A DNA stretch of 64,000 bases. Origin: Pseudomonas cichorii (GTDB taxonomy: Bacteria; Pseudomonadota; Gammaproteobacteria; Pseudomonadales; Pseudomonadaceae). Where the stretch lies: the NCBI RefSeq assembly GCF_003700275.1, contig NZ_RBRE01000044.1, positions 1 through 64,000 of the forward strand, in the 5' to 3' direction. Within the stretch, counting starts at the first letter, position 1. Every line of letters begins with the position of its first letter. The notes beneath the pieces were generated by a model. That model was not told the DNA's origin. It did no database searches and was given only the letters and a program-made list of their open reading frames with translations. Of this stretch, positions 22,364-37,240 are shown in pieces. A program made the translations under genes and the position numbers.

Positions 22364-23104
22364 TCATTCAAGGCTTTCAACCTTGACCCGCAGAATCATG
22401 TCGTCGCGACCCTGGGTGGAATAGCGTTGCGCAATTCCCCTTTGGTCGGCCACCGATTGATCGCTGGAGCCAGCCAGGGTGATCCATTCCCCCAGGCGTC
22501 CGCTGACCTGGCTATCGGTGCTCTGCACCTTGATGGCGTCCGGACGTTCCTGGCTCATGCGGTCGCGATTGGTGCTGATGTTCAAGTGCACGATATCGCC
22601 GGTAACGCTGGCCGTTACGTAGAAGCCTTGGGTGACATTGCGGTATTCGGTGTTGCTTTCGGGGTAGCCATAAGCATCCGTGCGAGTGGTAGTCAGGGGA
22701 ATGCTTTGCCCGGTCTGGATCAGTGCCGGTGTGCCTTCAGTGGCCTGTACCTGCTGCACGCCGCCTTCGCGACTGGAAGTGCCGTAGCTGATGATTCGAG
22801 TTGCATTGCCGCCGTTGCTGGTGCGAGCTGCGCTGTCGCTGGTGTCGACGCTGATGAGCAGGCGTCTGGGGGCGGTATCCAGTTGCGATAGCAGGGCGCG
22901 AAGTTCTTCGATCTTGCGCGATTCTGCGTTGACTATCAGCTGATTGCCGTAGGCGCTGACAGTGCCGTCTGCTCCCAGAAAGGATTTGGCGACCGGCAAC
23001 AGGTCCGCGCTGGTGCGGTAATTGAGCGGGACGACTTCGGTGGCGGCCAGCGTGCAGGCGCTGAATGCGACCAGCAATGAGGTGAGCAGGGTACGTAACA
23101 GCAT
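22364..23104 (-). CDS. Secretin N-domain-like exported protein
   Basis: A 246-residue protein with a signal peptide (about 1-20, ending TLAATEVVPL). An N0/N1-type fold follows, like that before the pore in type II/III secretins: VVPLNYRTSADLLPVAKSFLG, the AYGNQLIVNA strand and IEELRALLSQLDTAPRRLLI. The C-terminal half (GEWITLAGSSDQ) resembles part of the secretin body but is too short for a complete pore domain. No other secretion genes are near, so it probably works alone. ATG at 23104 has GGAG seven bases upstream. The position matches PA2633 of P. aeruginosa (from memory). Function unknown. Confidence 0.7.
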   Translation of the reverse strand: MLLRTLLTSLLVAFSACTLAATEVVPLNYRTSADLLPVAKSFLGADGTVSAYGNQLIVNAESRKIEELRALLSQLDTAPRRLLISVDTSDSAARTSNGGNATRIISYGTSSREGGVQQVQATEGTPALIQTGQSIPLTTTRTDAYGYPESNTEYRNVTQGFYVTASVTGDIVHLNISTNRDRMSQERPDAIKVQSTDSQVSGRLGEWITLAGSSDQSVADQRGIAQRYSTQGRDDMILRVKVESLE

Positions 23105-23186
23105 GTCCAATCTCCGCGAGGGGCGCGTAAAGCCTGAGTGTGCCACTTTGTCGGCCTGGGGTGGGGCAAGTTAAGTAGTGGATGGC

Positions 23187-23245
23187 AAAACGCCCCGGCA
23201 TTCCTTGTTCCAGCATAGTCAGGCTGGAAGGAAATGACGGGGCGT
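23187..23245 (-). terminator. Long imperfect terminator after the GNAT gene
   Basis: The outer stem pairs ACGCCCCG (23190-23197) with CGGGGCGT (23238-23245). An inner TTCCAGC/GCTGGAA stem sits inside. On the minus strand the stem ends in TTTTGCC, placing the stop just after the acetyltransferase gene. Confidence 0.65.
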
Positions 23246-23289
23246 CAGGTTATGTAGTGCGCTGAAAAACGCCTACATATCGGTCTGGA

Positions 23290-23712
23290 TCAGACCTCGC
23301 GTACCATGTCGACGTGCGGCAGTCCGGCTTCGAGAAACTCGTCGCTGACCACGGTAAAGCCAAAACGCTGGTAGAACGCAACGGCCTGGACCTGTGCGCT
23401 GAGTTTTTGCTGTCGCAGGCCGCGCGTCTCTGCTTCGGCGATGACGGCGGTCAGCAGCATTTCTCCGGCTTTCAGGCCGCGCCAGTCCTTGAGGACCGAC
23501 AGGCGACCGATTTCACCATCCGGCAGCAGACGGGCTGTACCGACCGCATAATCGCCTTCACGGGCGAGAAAGTGCACGGCGTCGATATCTTCCGAGTCCC
23601 ATTCCAGTTCGGGTGGTACCGATTGCTCGGCAATGAACACGGCTTCACGAATACGCCGGATATCGGCGTTATTCCTCTGCCAGTCCGCGACGGATACGGT
23701 GATTTTATTCAT
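23290..23712 (-). CDS. GNAT-family N-acetyltransferase
   Basis: A 140-residue acetyltransferase of the ElaA/YitI-like type. The acetyl-CoA-binding motif A region is IGRLSVLKDWRGLKAGEMLLTAVI, and motif B is VAFYQRFGFTVVSDEFLEAGLPHVDM. The early REAVFIAEQSVPPELEWD matches the N-terminal signature of this subgroup. The acceptor is unknown. ATG at 23712 overlaps the stop of the upstream roxA gene by eight bases, so the two are coupled, as in P. aeruginosa. Confidence 0.85.
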   Translation of the reverse strand: MNKITVSVADWQRNNADIRRIREAVFIAEQSVPPELEWDSEDIDAVHFLAREGDYAVGTARLLPDGEIGRLSVLKDWRGLKAGEMLLTAVIAEAETRGLRQQKLSAQVQAVAFYQRFGFTVVSDEFLEAGLPHVDMVREV

Positions 23713-24871
23713 CGGCAAATCCCAGGCTTCCTTGTTTTACGAGTTCGCAAAGTAGATTGCGACCTTCTTCATCGGCCAACCATTGGCCGAGGTTTTCGCT
23801 GTGCAGCGAATCGGCTGCACAGATCAATTTGAGCAGTTCGCGCAGGCTGCCCGGCAGAAGACGGCTTTGGCCACTGGCAAACAGTAGCAGATCGTCATCA
23901 ACTTCTGACCAGGCCAGACGCGCACTTGGATTACGAACAAGAATGGCGCCCTGTTCCAGGCTGTCCAGCAGCTCTGTTTCTTCCAGTTCCGGGCCGACGA
24001 CCAGCTCCGGATAGCGTGGCTCGGTCATGAACTGGCCGAACCAGGTCAGCAGCAGGCGCTCATCGCCCATGTGCTCGGCCAGCAGGGCCTTGAGACGATC
24101 CAGCGAGTCGCGCTGGATCTGGTGCGGATCGCTGACCGGTTGTGCGTCGGCGTCGGTGTAGCGTTCTTCATCCGGAATGAACTGGCTGAGGAAGTCCGTG
24201 AAGTGGGTCAGCACTTCTGCAGCGCTCGGCGCACGGAAACCTACCGAATAGGTCAGGCAGTCATCCACGGCCACGCCGCAATGGGCAAGGCGGGGTGGCA
24301 GATACAACATGTCGCCGGGTTCCAGGGTCCACTCTTCGGTGCTCTGGAAGTCAGCGAGGATGCGCAGGTCGGCGTGTTGCAGCAGAGGGCTCTCGGCGTC
24401 GCACATCTGGCCGATCTGCCAGTGACGCTTGCCGTGGCCCTGCAGCAGGAACACGTCGTAGTTGTCGAAGTGCGGCCCGACGCTGCCACCCGGTGCGGCA
24501 TAGCTGATCATCACATCGTCGATGCGCCAGCTTGGCAGGAAGCGGAAGTTCTCCAGCAGTTCGCTGACTTCCGGAACGAACTGATCCACGGCCTGGACCA
24601 GCAGGGTCCACTCGCGCTCGGGCAGCTTGCTGAAATCGTCCTCGGCAAACGGGCCGCGACGCAGTTCCCATGGGCGCTCGCCGTTTTCGATAATCAGACG
24701 GGATTCGACTTCTTCTTCCAGGGCGAGGCCGGCCAGCTCGTCAGGATCGATCGGGCTTTGGAAGTCCGGCAGCGCCTGACGGATCAGGAGGGGCTTTTTC
24801 TGCCAGTAATCACGCAGGAAAACACGCGCGCTCATGCCGCCCAGAAGTTGAAGAGGAATATCAGGATTCAT
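23705..24871 (-). CDS. roxA: Ribosomal protein uL16 3-hydroxylase (JmjC cupin oxygenase)
   Basis: A 388-residue 2-oxoglutarate/Fe(II) oxygenase of the RoxA/YcfD type, which hydroxylates an arginine of ribosomal protein L16. The JmjC iron triad is visible: HFD in GPHFDNYDVFLLQGHG and the distal His in LPPRLAHCGVA. The N-terminal segment RVFLRDYWQKKPLLIRQA is characteristic of the family, and the C-terminal part should be the dimerisation/winged-helix region. The ATG at 24871 gives a family-like start; 16 extra codons upstream overlap a terminator. The purB terminator stands just before it, so expression needs readthrough or a promoter inside that element. Confidence 0.9.
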   Translation of the reverse strand: MNPDIPLQLLGGMSARVFLRDYWQKKPLLIRQALPDFQSPIDPDELAGLALEEEVESRLIIENGERPWELRRGPFAEDDFSKLPEREWTLLVQAVDQFVPEVSELLENFRFLPSWRIDDVMISYAAPGGSVGPHFDNYDVFLLQGHGKRHWQIGQMCDAESPLLQHADLRILADFQSTEEWTLEPGDMLYLPPRLAHCGVAVDDCLTYSVGFRAPSAAEVLTHFTDFLSQFIPDEERYTDADAQPVSDPHQIQRDSLDRLKALLAEHMGDERLLLTWFGQFMTEPRYPELVVGPELEETELLDSLEQGAILVRNPSARLAWSEVDDDLLLFASGQSRLLPGSLRELLKLICAADSLHSENLGQWLADEEGRNLLCELVKQGSLGFADE

Positions 24872-24889
24872 TTGTAAGCCCTTGAAATG

Positions 24890-24912
24890 AAAACGCCCGG
24901 CACAGCCGGGCG
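24890..24912 (-). terminator. purB terminator immediately upstream of roxA
   Basis: An 8-bp GC stem (24894-24901 with 24905-24912) is followed on the minus strand by TTTT. It sits between the purB stop (24932) and the roxA start (24871), so it partly insulates roxA from purB. Confidence 0.75.
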
Positions 24913-24931
24913 TGTGCAAAGTTGTTACAGG

Positions 24932-27052
<2,121 letters not shown>

Positions 27053-27053
<1 letters not shown>

Positions 27054-28183
27054 CAACGCTTGTCCTTGCTCTTCCAGGGTTCGGCAATCTCGATCACGCC
27101 GCCCCCCAGGCAGATTTCGCCGTCATAGAACACCACGGACTGACCGGGTGTCACGGCGCGCTGCGGTTCATCGAATAGGGCGCGGTAGCCATCTGCGGTC
27201 TTTTCCAGCGTGCACTGCTGGTCACCCTGGCGATAGCGTACCTTGGCGGTCAGTTTCTTCGGGCTGCTCAGATCGATCGGGTTGACCCAGTAGATCTGCG
27301 AGGTGACCAGCGCCTGAGAAAATAACCAGGGATGATCGTTGCCCTGGCCGACGATCAGTTCGTTGTGTTCCAGATCCTTGACCAGCACATACCACGGATC
27401 ATCGCTCGCGTCCTTCAGGCCGCCGATACCCAGGCCCTGGCGCTGGCCGATGGTGTGGTACATCAGGCCGTTATGGCGGCCGATGACTTCGCCTTCGGTG
27501 GTCTTGATCTCGCCGGGCTGGGCGGGAAGGTACTGGCGCAGGAAGTCTGTGAAGCGGCGCTCACCGATAAAACAGATGCCGGTGGAGTCCTTTTTCTTGG
27601 CGGTCGCCAGGCCATGTTTCTCGGCGATGGCGCGTACTTCCGGCTTTTCCAGTTCGCCGACCGGGAACAGCGTCCGGGCGATCTGCTCGCCACCGACGGC
27701 GTGCAGGAAGTAGCTCTGGTCCTTGTTCGGGTCCAGGCCCTTGAGCAGTTCGGTACGGCCGTCGATATCGCAGCGGCGTACATAGTGGCCGGTGGCGATC
27801 AGGTCGGCGCCCAGCATCATGGCGTAGTCGAGGAAAGCCTTGAACTTGATTTCCCGGTTGCACAGGATGTCCGGGTTGGGCGTACGGCCGGCCTTGTACT
27901 CTTCCAGGAAGTGTTCAAAGACGTTGTCCCAGTATTCGGCGGCGAAGTTCGCGGTGTGCAGCTTGATGCCGATCTTGTCGCACACGGCCTGGGCGTCTGC
28001 CAGGTCTTCGCGGGCAGTGCAGTATTCCGTTCCGTCGTCTTCTTCCCAGTTCTTCATGAACAAGCCTTCCACCTGATAACCCTGCTCCATGAGCAGGACA
28101 GCGGAAACGGAGGAGTCCACGCCGCCGGACATGCCGACTATGACGCGCTTGTTTTCTGGGTTGCAGTGGGCTGGATCACGCAT
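27053..28183 (-). CDS. mnmA: tRNA-specific 2-thiouridylase
   Basis: A 376-residue enzyme that adds sulfur to U34 of tRNA Lys, Glu and Gln, the final step of mnm5s2U synthesis. The PP-loop GMSGGVDSS binds ATP. The two catalytic cysteines are in [12 protein letters not shown] and [10 protein letters not shown]. The central tRNA-binding and C-terminal beta-barrel regions are complete ([32 protein letters not shown]). It takes sulfur through the TusBCD-TusE relay, which is also encoded in this window (48092-49479). Confidence 0.97.
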
Positions 28184-28243
28184 GGGGATTCAATGGGTGG
28201 CCTTGAAAAGGACGCGATTCTATCAGGCTGAGCGTCACGAGTC

Positions 28244-28690
28244 TCACGCCTTGTCGCGCAGCAGGGCAAGACTGAAATGTTCGGCATTCAGATAATCGTC
28301 GATACAGCGCAGGACCAGCTCGCTGCGCCAGCGATCCTGTTGTGCCATGAGTTCGTCGCGGGTCAGCCAGACCGGCCCAACGATGCCTTCGTCCAGTGTG
28401 TACTCGGGATGATGACGCAATGCCTTGGCCGCAAAGCAGATGCGCTGGTAAGTCACGCCATTGCTGGGCGCGGTGTACAGGTAAATGCCGATCACGCTGG
28501 TCAGTTCGACGTCCCAGCCGGTTTCTTCCAGGGTTTCGCGAGCTGCCGCCTGCTGCAGGCTTTCATTCGGGTCCAGATGGCCGGCAGGTTGGTTGAGTAC
28601 CGATTTTCCGCCCTTGAGTTCTTCGACAAACAGGAAGCGGCCCTGATCTTCGACAATCGTGGCTACGGTAACGTGTGCGTGCCATTGCAT
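28244..28690 (-). CDS. nudJ: Nudix hydrolase (NudJ-like phosphatase)
   Basis: A 148-residue Nudix protein. The Nudix box is intact: GHLDPNESLQQAAARETLEE followed by TGW. The MQWHAHVTVATIVEDQGRFL start is typical of NudJ, which hydrolyses nucleoside tri/diphosphates and the thiamin precursor HMP-PP. In many gammaproteobacteria nudJ directly precedes mnmA, as here (60-base spacer), suggesting cotranscription. Confidence 0.88.
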   Translation of the reverse strand: MQWHAHVTVATIVEDQGRFLFVEELKGGKSVLNQPAGHLDPNESLQQAAARETLEETGWDVELTSVIGIYLYTAPSNGVTYQRICFAAKALRHHPEYTLDEGIVGPVWLTRDELMAQQDRWRSELVLRCIDDYLNAEHFSLALLRDKA

Positions 28691-28760
28691 AGGATTGCTC
28701 TCATTGCTGGCTGTAGAGGAGGGTGAGTATAGGTTTTACGACTTTCCCGGGGCCCGGAAT

Positions 28761-28793
28761 GCACAAGCCCCGGTGCGTGGCCGGGGCTTGTGC
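28761..28793 (-). terminator. Strong hairpin between idh and nudJ
   Basis: A 13-bp perfect stem (28761-28773 with 28781-28793) with a 7-base loop lies 36 bases after the idh stop. There is no clear T-run, so it may be a Rho-assisted terminator or an RNA stabiliser rather than a textbook terminator. Confidence 0.6.
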
Positions 28794-28829
28794 AGGTTCG
28801 ACGCTATCAGGCGTCTGGCCGGTTTGCTC

Positions 28830-31572
<2,743 letters not shown>

Positions 31573-32829
31573 ATGACATATCAGAAAATAAGAATTCCCG
31601 CCGTCGGTGAGAAGATCACTGTCAACGCAGACCACTCCTTGAATGTTCCCGATAACCCGGTCATTCCCTTTATTGAGGGCGACGGGATCGGTATCGACAT
31701 CACGCCGGTAATGATCAAGGTGGTCGATGCCGCAGTCAGCAAGGCCTATGGCGAAAAGCGCAGGATTTCATGGATGGAGGTCTACGCCGGAGAAAAGGCG
31801 ACCCGAATCTACGATCCGGACACCTGGCTGCCTCAGGAAACCCTGGATGCGGTGAAGGAATATGTGGTGTCCATCAAGGGGCCTCTGACCACGCCGGTCG
31901 GCGGCGGCATTCGCTCGCTGAACGTTGCCTTGCGCCAGCAACTGGACTTGTACGTCTGTCTGCGCCCGGTGCGCTGGTTTGAGGGAGTGCCCAGCCCGGT
32001 CAAAAGACCCGGCGATGTCGACATGACCATCTTTCGGGAAAACTCCGAAGACATTTATGCCGGAATCGAGTGGCGGGCAGGTTCTCCCGAGGCGGCCAGG
32101 GTTATCCGCTTCTTGAAGGAAGAAATGGGTGTGACAAAGATTCGCTTCGATCAGGACTGCGGGATCGGGGTCAAGCCGGTTTCCAGAGAGGGAACCCGGC
32201 GCCTGGCGCGCAAGGCTCTGCAATATGTTGTCGATAATGATCGCGATTCGCTGACCATCGTGCACAAAGGCAACATCATGAAGTTTACCGAGGGGGCCTT
32301 CAAGGAGTGGGCTTACGAGGTGGCGGCCGAGGAGTTTGGTGCGAGCCTGCTGGATGGTGGTCCATGGATGCAGTTCAGAAATGCTCGAACCGGCAAGGAT
32401 GTGATCGTCAAGGATGCCATTGCCGATGCCATGCTTCAGCAGATTCTGTTACGTCCGTCTGAATATGACGTCATCGCCACGCTGAATCTCAACGGCGATT
32501 ATCTTTCCGATGCGCTGGCTGCCGAGGTTGGCGGGATTGGGATTGCCCCTGGCGCGAATCTTTCAGACACCGTGGCAATGTTCGAGGCGACCCATGGTAC
32601 GGCGCCAAAATATGCCGGCAAGGATCAGGTCAATCCGGGTTCGCTGATTCTCTCGGCCGAAATGATGTTGCGACATATGGGATGGGTTGAAGCTGCCGAT
32701 CTGATTATCAAAGGCACCAATGGCGCGATTTCCGCCAGAACTGTTACTTATGATTTCGAGCGTTTGATGGAAGATGCCACGCTGCTGTCATCGTCGGCAT
32801 TCGGCGATGCATTGATTGCGCACATGTAG
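31573..32829 (+). CDS. icd: NADP-dependent isocitrate dehydrogenase, dimeric type
   Basis: A 418-residue TCA-cycle enzyme closely resembling E. coli Icd. The regulatory phosphorylation site is conserved as S115 in [13 protein letters not shown], so AceK-type control can be expected although no aceK is in the window. The NADP-specific residues are the K-Y of [11 protein letters not shown] and the Y and R of VTYDFERLM. The active-site metal ligands lie in the [10 protein letters not shown] region. It stands alone between the idh-icd intergenic region and a strong terminator. Confidence 0.97.
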   Translation: MTYQKIRIPAVGEKITVNADHSLNVPDNPVIPFIEGDGIGIDITPVMIKVVDAAVSKAYGEKRRISWMEVYAGEKATRIYDPDTWLPQETLDAVKEYVVSIKGPLTTPVGGGIRSLNVALRQQLDLYVCLRPVRWFEGVPSPVKRPGDVDMTIFRENSEDIYAGIEWRAGSPEAARVIRFLKEEMGVTKIRFDQDCGIGVKPVSREGTRRLARKALQYVVDNDRDSLTIVHKGNIMKFTEGAFKEWAYEVAAEEFGASLLDGGPWMQFRNARTGKDVIVKDAIADAMLQQILLRPSEYDVIATLNLNGDYLSDALAAEVGGIGIAPGANLSDTVAMFEATHGTAPKYAGKDQVNPGSLILSAEMMLRHMGWVEAADLIIKGTNGAISARTVTYDFERLMEDATLLSSSAFGDALIAHM

Positions 32830-32848
32830 GGGATGCATTGCTGACCAG

Positions 32849-32881
32849 CAGCCAGTTCAGTTATCTGAACTGGCTGTTTTT
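32849..32881 (+). terminator. icd terminator
   Basis: A 12-bp perfect stem (32849-32860 with 32865-32876), loop TTAT, and five T residues. It lies 20 bases after the icd stop, facing the end of cspD. Confidence 0.93.
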
Positions 32882-32908
32882 CATGGCTGGCGTTTGTGGT
32901 GGTCTACC

Positions 32909-33181
32909 TCAGGCCGACACATTAGCTGGCTTTGATGTTGCGCTTGAAGCATCTGCTGCCGTTGGAGCGCTGGTTACGGCTGCAGCCGAAATATTCACGG
33001 CATGTAGTCCTTTGGGGCCCTGAATAATCTCGAATTGGACCGGTTGGCCTGCTTTGAGCGTTTTGTAGCCATCCATTTGTATGGCCGAATAATGAGCAAA
33101 CAGATCTTCATCTCTGCCATCGGCAAGAATAAATCCATAGCCTTTTGCATTATTGAACCACTTGACTTTACCGCTGAGCAT
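32909..33181 (-). CDS. cspD: Cold-shock-domain protein CspD
   Basis: A 90-residue single-stranded nucleic-acid-binding protein. The cold-shock domain (1-67) contains RNP1 KGYGFILA and RNP2 DLFAHYSAI. An Ala/Ser/Thr-rich tail follows. ATG at 33181 is chosen because GAGGG stands eight bases upstream; two earlier ATGs would leave no room for ribosome binding. In E. coli CspD inhibits replication in stationary phase. The divergent cspD-clpS-clpA arrangement is widely conserved. Confidence 0.93.
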   Translation of the reverse strand: MLSGKVKWFNNAKGYGFILADGRDEDLFAHYSAIQMDGYKTLKAGQPVQFEIIQGPKGLHAVNISAAAVTSAPTAADASSATSKPANVSA

Positions 33182-33405
33182 AGCCATATCCCTCTGCAAA
33201 GGACTCCGTCAGGAGTATCATCCACCTCAATCCGCCTGGCCTAAAAAAATTTTGGTTGACTGCGCGGACCCTTTTTACCCAATGTGGGCTCTATTGTTTG
33301 TAACACCGTTTAGCTGATAGTCAAGGTCATGCGGCGGTCTAAGTGAAAACCGGTCGTCTGCGACTAATTTGTTCAATCCGCTCTTTACACGAACCTTTCT
33401 TTACC
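33182..33405. other. Divergent cspD-clpS intergenic region
   Basis: A 224-base region with the two divergent promoters. The plus-strand segment before clpS lacks a good Shine-Dalgarno sequence. I see no long palindrome or repeat. Confidence 0.5.
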
Positions 33406-33768
33406 ATGCATGCAATCAGCAAGATTCGACTAACATTCAATCAGGACGGTCCGCAGTCACACGAGGACGACTCAGCTGGCATTGCGTTGCAGGACGCCAA
33501 GCCCACCCTGCAGGCGCCACCCATGTACAAGGTGGTTTTGTTTAACGATGATTACACCCCAATGGATTTCGTCGTCGAGGTTCTTGAGGTGTTTTTCAAC
33601 CTGAATCGTGAGCTGGCCACCAAGGTCATGCTGGCCGTCCATACAGAGGGGCGGGCAGTATGCGGATTGTTTACCCGCGATATCGCCGAAACCAAGGCAA
33701 TGCAGGTCAATCAATACGCCCGGGAAAGTCAGCATCCACTACTCTGTGAGATCGAGAAGGACGGTTAA
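33406..33768 (+). CDS. clpS: ClpA adaptor protein ClpS
   Basis: A 120-residue adaptor that recognises N-degron substrates and delivers them to ClpAP. Core motifs are [20 protein letters not shown] and the ligand-pocket region [21 protein letters not shown]. An unstructured N-terminal extension (about 1-35) for engagement by ClpA precedes the core. I prefer the ATG at 33406 ([11 protein letters not shown]) by family similarity; an in-frame GTG at 33343 is possible because the chosen start has a poor ribosome site. It lies 30 bases before clpA. The transferases that create N-degrons (bpt, aat) are encoded a few kilobases downstream. Confidence 0.93.
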   Translation: MHAISKIRLTFNQDGPQSHEDDSAGIALQDAKPTLQAPPMYKVVLFNDDYTPMDFVVEVLEVFFNLNRELATKVMLAVHTEGRAVCGLFTRDIAETKAMQVNQYARESQHPLLCEIEKDG

Positions 33769-33798
33769 ACGCCGGCCACTTGGGTATGAGGTGAAGCT

Positions 33799-36072
33799 AT
33801 GTTAAACCGTGAGCTCGAAGTCACCCTCAATCTTGCCTTCAAGGAAGCTCGTTCAAAACGTCATGAGTTCATGACGGTCGAGCACCTCCTGCTGGCTCTA
33901 TTGGATAATGAGGCTGCAGCCACTGTGTTGCGTGCCTGCGGCGCAAACCTCGATAAGCTCAAGCATGATCTGCAGGAGTTTATCGACTCCACAACCCCAC
34001 TGATCCCCGTCCATGACGAGGATCGTGAAACCCAGCCGACGCTTGGGTTCCAGCGCGTGTTGCAACGTGCAGTCTTCCATGTACAGAGTTCCGGCAAGCG
34101 TGAAGTGACCGGCGCCAACGTACTGGTTGCGATTTTCAGTGAGCAGGAAAGCCAGGCCGTCTTCCTGCTCAAGCAGCAGAGCGTGGCCCGGATTGATGTC
34201 GTCAATTACATCGCCCATGGCATCTCCAAGGTTCCAGGGCATGGCGAACACTCTTCTGAAGGTGAGCAGGATATGCAGGACGACGAGGGTGGTGAGGCTT
34301 CTTCCTCAGGCAATCCTCTGGATGCCTATGCAAGCAACCTGAACGAACTGGCGCGCCAGGGGCGCATCGATCCATTGGTCGGTCGTGAGAGCGAGGTCGA
34401 GCGTGTCGCCCAGATTCTCGCGCGTCGTCGCAAGAACAACCCTCTGCTGGTCGGTGAAGCGGGCGTCGGCAAGACAGCCATCGCCGAAGGGCTGGCCAAG
34501 CGCATCGTCGACAACCAGGTGCCGGACCTGCTGGCAAGTAGCGTTGTCTACTCGCTGGACCTTGGTGCCTTGCTGGCCGGTACCAAATACCGTGGCGATT
34601 TCGAGAAGCGCTTCAAGGCGTTGCTCAACGAATTGCGCAAACGGCCGCATGCAATCCTGTTCATCGATGAAATCCATACCATCATCGGTGCCGGTGCTGC
34701 CTCGGGCGGGGTGATGGATGCCTCCAACCTGCTCAAGCCGCTGCTGTCTTCCGGCGATATTTGTTGCATCGGTTCGACCACCTTCCAGGAATTCCGCGGG
34801 ATTTTCGAGAAGGATCGTGCTCTGGCGCGTCGCTTCCAGAAGGTCGATGTCTCCGAGCCATCGGTCGAGGACACCATTGGTATCCTCAGGGGGCTCAAGG
34901 GCCGCTTCGAGCAGCATCACAGCATCGAATACAGTGACGAGGCGCTGCGCGCCGCTGCCGAGCTGGCATCGCGTTATATCAATGATCGGCATATGCCGGA
35001 CAAGGCGATCGATGTGATCGACGAAGCTGGCGCCTTCCAGCGCCTGCAGCCGGTCGAGCGTCGGGTCAAGTGCATCGATGTGCCCCAGGTTGAAGATATC
35101 GTCGCGAAAATCGCGCGGATTCCGCCAAAACACGTCAACAGTTCCGACAAGGAGCTGCTGCGTAATCTGGAGCGCGATCTCAAGCTGACCGTCTTCGGTC
35201 AGGATGCCGCCATCGATTCGCTGTCCACGGCCATCAAACTGTCCCGTGCCGGCCTGAAGTCGCCCGACAAGCCTGTTGGTTCGTTCCTGTTTGCCGGTCC
35301 TACCGGTGTCGGCAAGACCGAAGCGGCGCGTCAGTTGGCCAAGGCGCTGGGTGTCGAGCTGCTTCGTTTCGACATGTCCGAGTACATGGAGCGGCATACC
35401 GTTTCGCGTCTGATCGGTGCTCCTCCGGGCTATGTCGGTTTCGATCAGGGGGGGCTGTTGACCGAAGCCATTACCCGCCAGCCGCATTGCGTACTGCTGC
35501 TCGATGAAATCGAGAAAGCGCATCCGGAAGTCTTCAACCTGCTGCTGCAGGTCATGGACCACGGTACGCTCACCGATAACAACGGGCGCAAGGCGGATTT
35601 CCGCAATGTGATCGTCATCATGACCACAAACGCGGGTGCCGAGTCTGCGGCGCGTGCCTCGATCGGTTTCACGCATCAGGACCACTCGTCCGATGCAATG
35701 GAAGTGATCAAGAAGAGCTTCACGCCGGAGTTCCGCAACCGCCTGGACACCATCATTCAGTTCGGTCGTCTCAGCCACGAAGTCATCAAGAGTGTTGTCG
35801 ACAAGTTCCTCACCGAGCTTCAGGCGCAACTGGAAGACAAGCGTGTGCTGCTTGAAGTGTCCGACGCAGCCAGAAGCTGGCTGGCCCAGGGTGGCTACGA
35901 TGCCGCAATGGGTGCTCGTCCGATGGCTCGCCTCATCCAGGACAAGATCAAGCGTCCCCTGGCCGAGGAGATCCTGTTCGGAGAGTTGTCCGAGCACGGT
36001 GGTGTGGTGCATATCGATATCAAGGATGGTGAGATCACCTTTGATTTCGAAACCACGGCAGAAATGGCCTGA
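33799..36072 (+). CDS. clpA: ATP-dependent Clp protease ATP-binding subunit ClpA
   Basis: A 757-residue unfoldase that feeds substrates to ClpP. It has an N-terminal Clp-N double repeat (about 1-145) that binds ClpS and two AAA+ modules. The Walker A sequences are GEAGVGKTA (near 219) and GPTGVGKTE (near 500), and the Walker B sequences are ILFIDEIH and [12 protein letters not shown]. The acidic/Gly-Ser-rich linker around residues 150-175 is typical. GAGGTG gives a strong ribosome site. Two hairpins follow it. Confidence 0.97.
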   Translation: MLNRELEVTLNLAFKEARSKRHEFMTVEHLLLALLDNEAAATVLRACGANLDKLKHDLQEFIDSTTPLIPVHDEDRETQPTLGFQRVLQRAVFHVQSSGKREVTGANVLVAIFSEQESQAVFLLKQQSVARIDVVNYIAHGISKVPGHGEHSSEGEQDMQDDEGGEASSSGNPLDAYASNLNELARQGRIDPLVGRESEVERVAQILARRRKNNPLLVGEAGVGKTAIAEGLAKRIVDNQVPDLLASSVVYSLDLGALLAGTKYRGDFEKRFKALLNELRKRPHAILFIDEIHTIIGAGAASGGVMDASNLLKPLLSSGDICCIGSTTFQEFRGIFEKDRALARRFQKVDVSEPSVEDTIGILRGLKGRFEQHHSIEYSDEALRAAAELASRYINDRHMPDKAIDVIDEAGAFQRLQPVERRVKCIDVPQVEDIVAKIARIPPKHVNSSDKELLRNLERDLKLTVFGQDAAIDSLSTAIKLSRAGLKSPDKPVGSFLFAGPTGVGKTEAARQLAKALGVELLRFDMSEYMERHTVSRLIGAPPGYVGFDQGGLLTEAITRQPHCVLLLDEIEKAHPEVFNLLLQVMDHGTLTDNNGRKADFRNVIVIMTTNAGAESAARASIGFTHQDHSSDAMEVIKKSFTPEFRNRLDTIIQFGRLSHEVIKSVVDKFLTELQAQLEDKRVLLEVSDAARSWLAQGGYDAAMGARPMARLIQDKIKRPLAEEILFGELSEHGGVVHIDIKDGEITFDFETTAEMA

Positions 36073-36084
36073 TGGCAGCCTTGC

Positions 36085-36151
36085 CCGGCACTCGCTGATG
36101 AGTGCCGGACAGCCAGACAAACAAAAACGCCCGGCAGATGCCGGGCGTTTT
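36085..36151. terminator. Tandem hairpins between clpA and infA
   Basis: The first hairpin pairs CCGGCACTC with GAGTGCCGG near 36085-36108. The second has a 13-bp stem (36124-36136 with 36139-36151) with A-run and T-run arms and works in both directions, closing clpA and infA. Confidence 0.9.
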
Positions 36152-36164
36152 CGTCAGTACTAGC

Positions 36165-36383
36165 TTAACGGGCGCGGTAAGTGATGCGCCCTTTGCTCAG
36201 GTCATAAGGCGTCAGTTCGACGCGGACCTTGTCACCGGTAAGAATACGGATGTAGTTCTTGCGCATCTTGCCGGAGATATGCGCGGTTACGACGTGCCCG
36301 TTTTCCAACTCCACACGAAACATGGTGTTGGGCAGGGTGTCGACGACAGTGCCTTCCATTTCGAAGCTGTCTTCTTTCGACAT
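36165..36383 (-). CDS. infA: Translation initiation factor IF-1
   Basis: A 72-residue OB-fold protein, full length and near-identical in pattern to bacterial IF-1 ([19 protein letters not shown]; ending [12 protein letters not shown]). It binds the 30S A-site during initiation. In E. coli too infA lies beside aat and the clpA-cspD cluster, so the neighbourhood is ancient. Confidence 0.98.
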
Positions 36384-36484
36384 GCAGTAAAGCCCTCGGT
36401 ATACAAATGAGTGGCCCGGTGCAAGTGGCGCCAGGCAAAAGCGGCGTGCATTGTGCCCGAAAAAACCTGTTTAAGCCAAGGGCT

Positions 36485-37192
36485 TCAATACAGAGTGACC
36501 CATCTTTGATTGGTTAACAGCTCGATGGGGCGATATTGGGTCTTGTAATTCATCTTTTTACAGTTCTTGATCCAGTACCCCAGGTACACGGCATGTAGTT
36601 GAAGTCTGGCCGCTTCGGCGATCTGCCACAAAATGGCATAACGCCCCAGGCTGCGCCGTTCTTCATCGGGTTCGTAGAAGGTATAGACCGCCGAAAGACC
36701 GTTGGGCAACAGGTCGGTCACGGCAACCGCCAGCAGGCGTTGTTCGACGCGAAACTCATAGAACCGCGAGAAGGGCAGGTCACGGACCAGAAAAGTGGAG
36801 AACTGGTCGCGACTGGGCGGGAACATGTCTCCATCGGCGTGGCGTTGCTCGATGTAGCGCTGGTAAAGATCGAAGTATTCTTCGGTAAATACGGGCTTGG
36901 TGCTGCGCACCTGAATATCGGTGTTGCGTTTGAGGATGCGTTTTTGCTGCCTGTCGGGCACGAACAGGTTCACCGGGATGCGTGCAGGCACGCAGGCGCT
37001 GCAATTCTGGCAGTGCGGGCGGTAAAGATGGTCGCCACTGCGACGAAAGCCCATGTCCGACAGGTCGGCATAGACTTGAACGTCCATCGGCTGGCTGGGG
37101 TCCAGAAACAGAGTGGTCGCCTGCTCTTCAGGCAGGTAACTGCAGGTATGGGGTTGAGTGGCATAAAACTTAAGCCGCGCCAGCTCTGTCAT
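36485..37192 (-). CDS. bpt: Aspartate/glutamate leucyltransferase (Bpt/Ate1 family)
   Basis: A 235-residue aminoacyl-tRNA-protein transferase. Bacterial Bpt transfers leucine to N-terminal Asp or Glu, creating degrons for ClpS-ClpAP. The N-terminal cysteines ([15 protein letters not shown] and [12 protein letters not shown]) and the C-terminal GNAT-like core ([20 protein letters not shown]) are those of the Ate/Bpt family. It lies 48 bases after aat, so the two N-degron-forming transferases are probably cotranscribed. Older annotation calls it arginyl-tRNA transferase; Leu specificity is inferred from family knowledge. Confidence 0.93.
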   Translation of the reverse strand: MTELARLKFYATQPHTCSYLPEEQATTLFLDPSQPMDVQVYADLSDMGFRRSGDHLYRPHCQNCSACVPARIPVNLFVPDRQQKRILKRNTDIQVRSTKPVFTEEYFDLYQRYIEQRHADGDMFPPSRDQFSTFLVRDLPFSRFYEFRVEQRLLAVAVTDLLPNGLSAVYTFYEPDEERRSLGRYAILWQIAEAARLQLHAVYLGYWIKNCKKMNYKTQYRPIELLTNQRWVTLY

Positions 37193-37240
37193 GATCGCCC
37201 CCGTTATCAGAATCCATGAATAAGAGTGTATGCCAGCCTG

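Noticed and set aside
34306..36120. 604-codon open frame opposite clpA
   Set aside because: Antisense shadow of the clpA coding sequence; it would also span the clpA-infA terminators.
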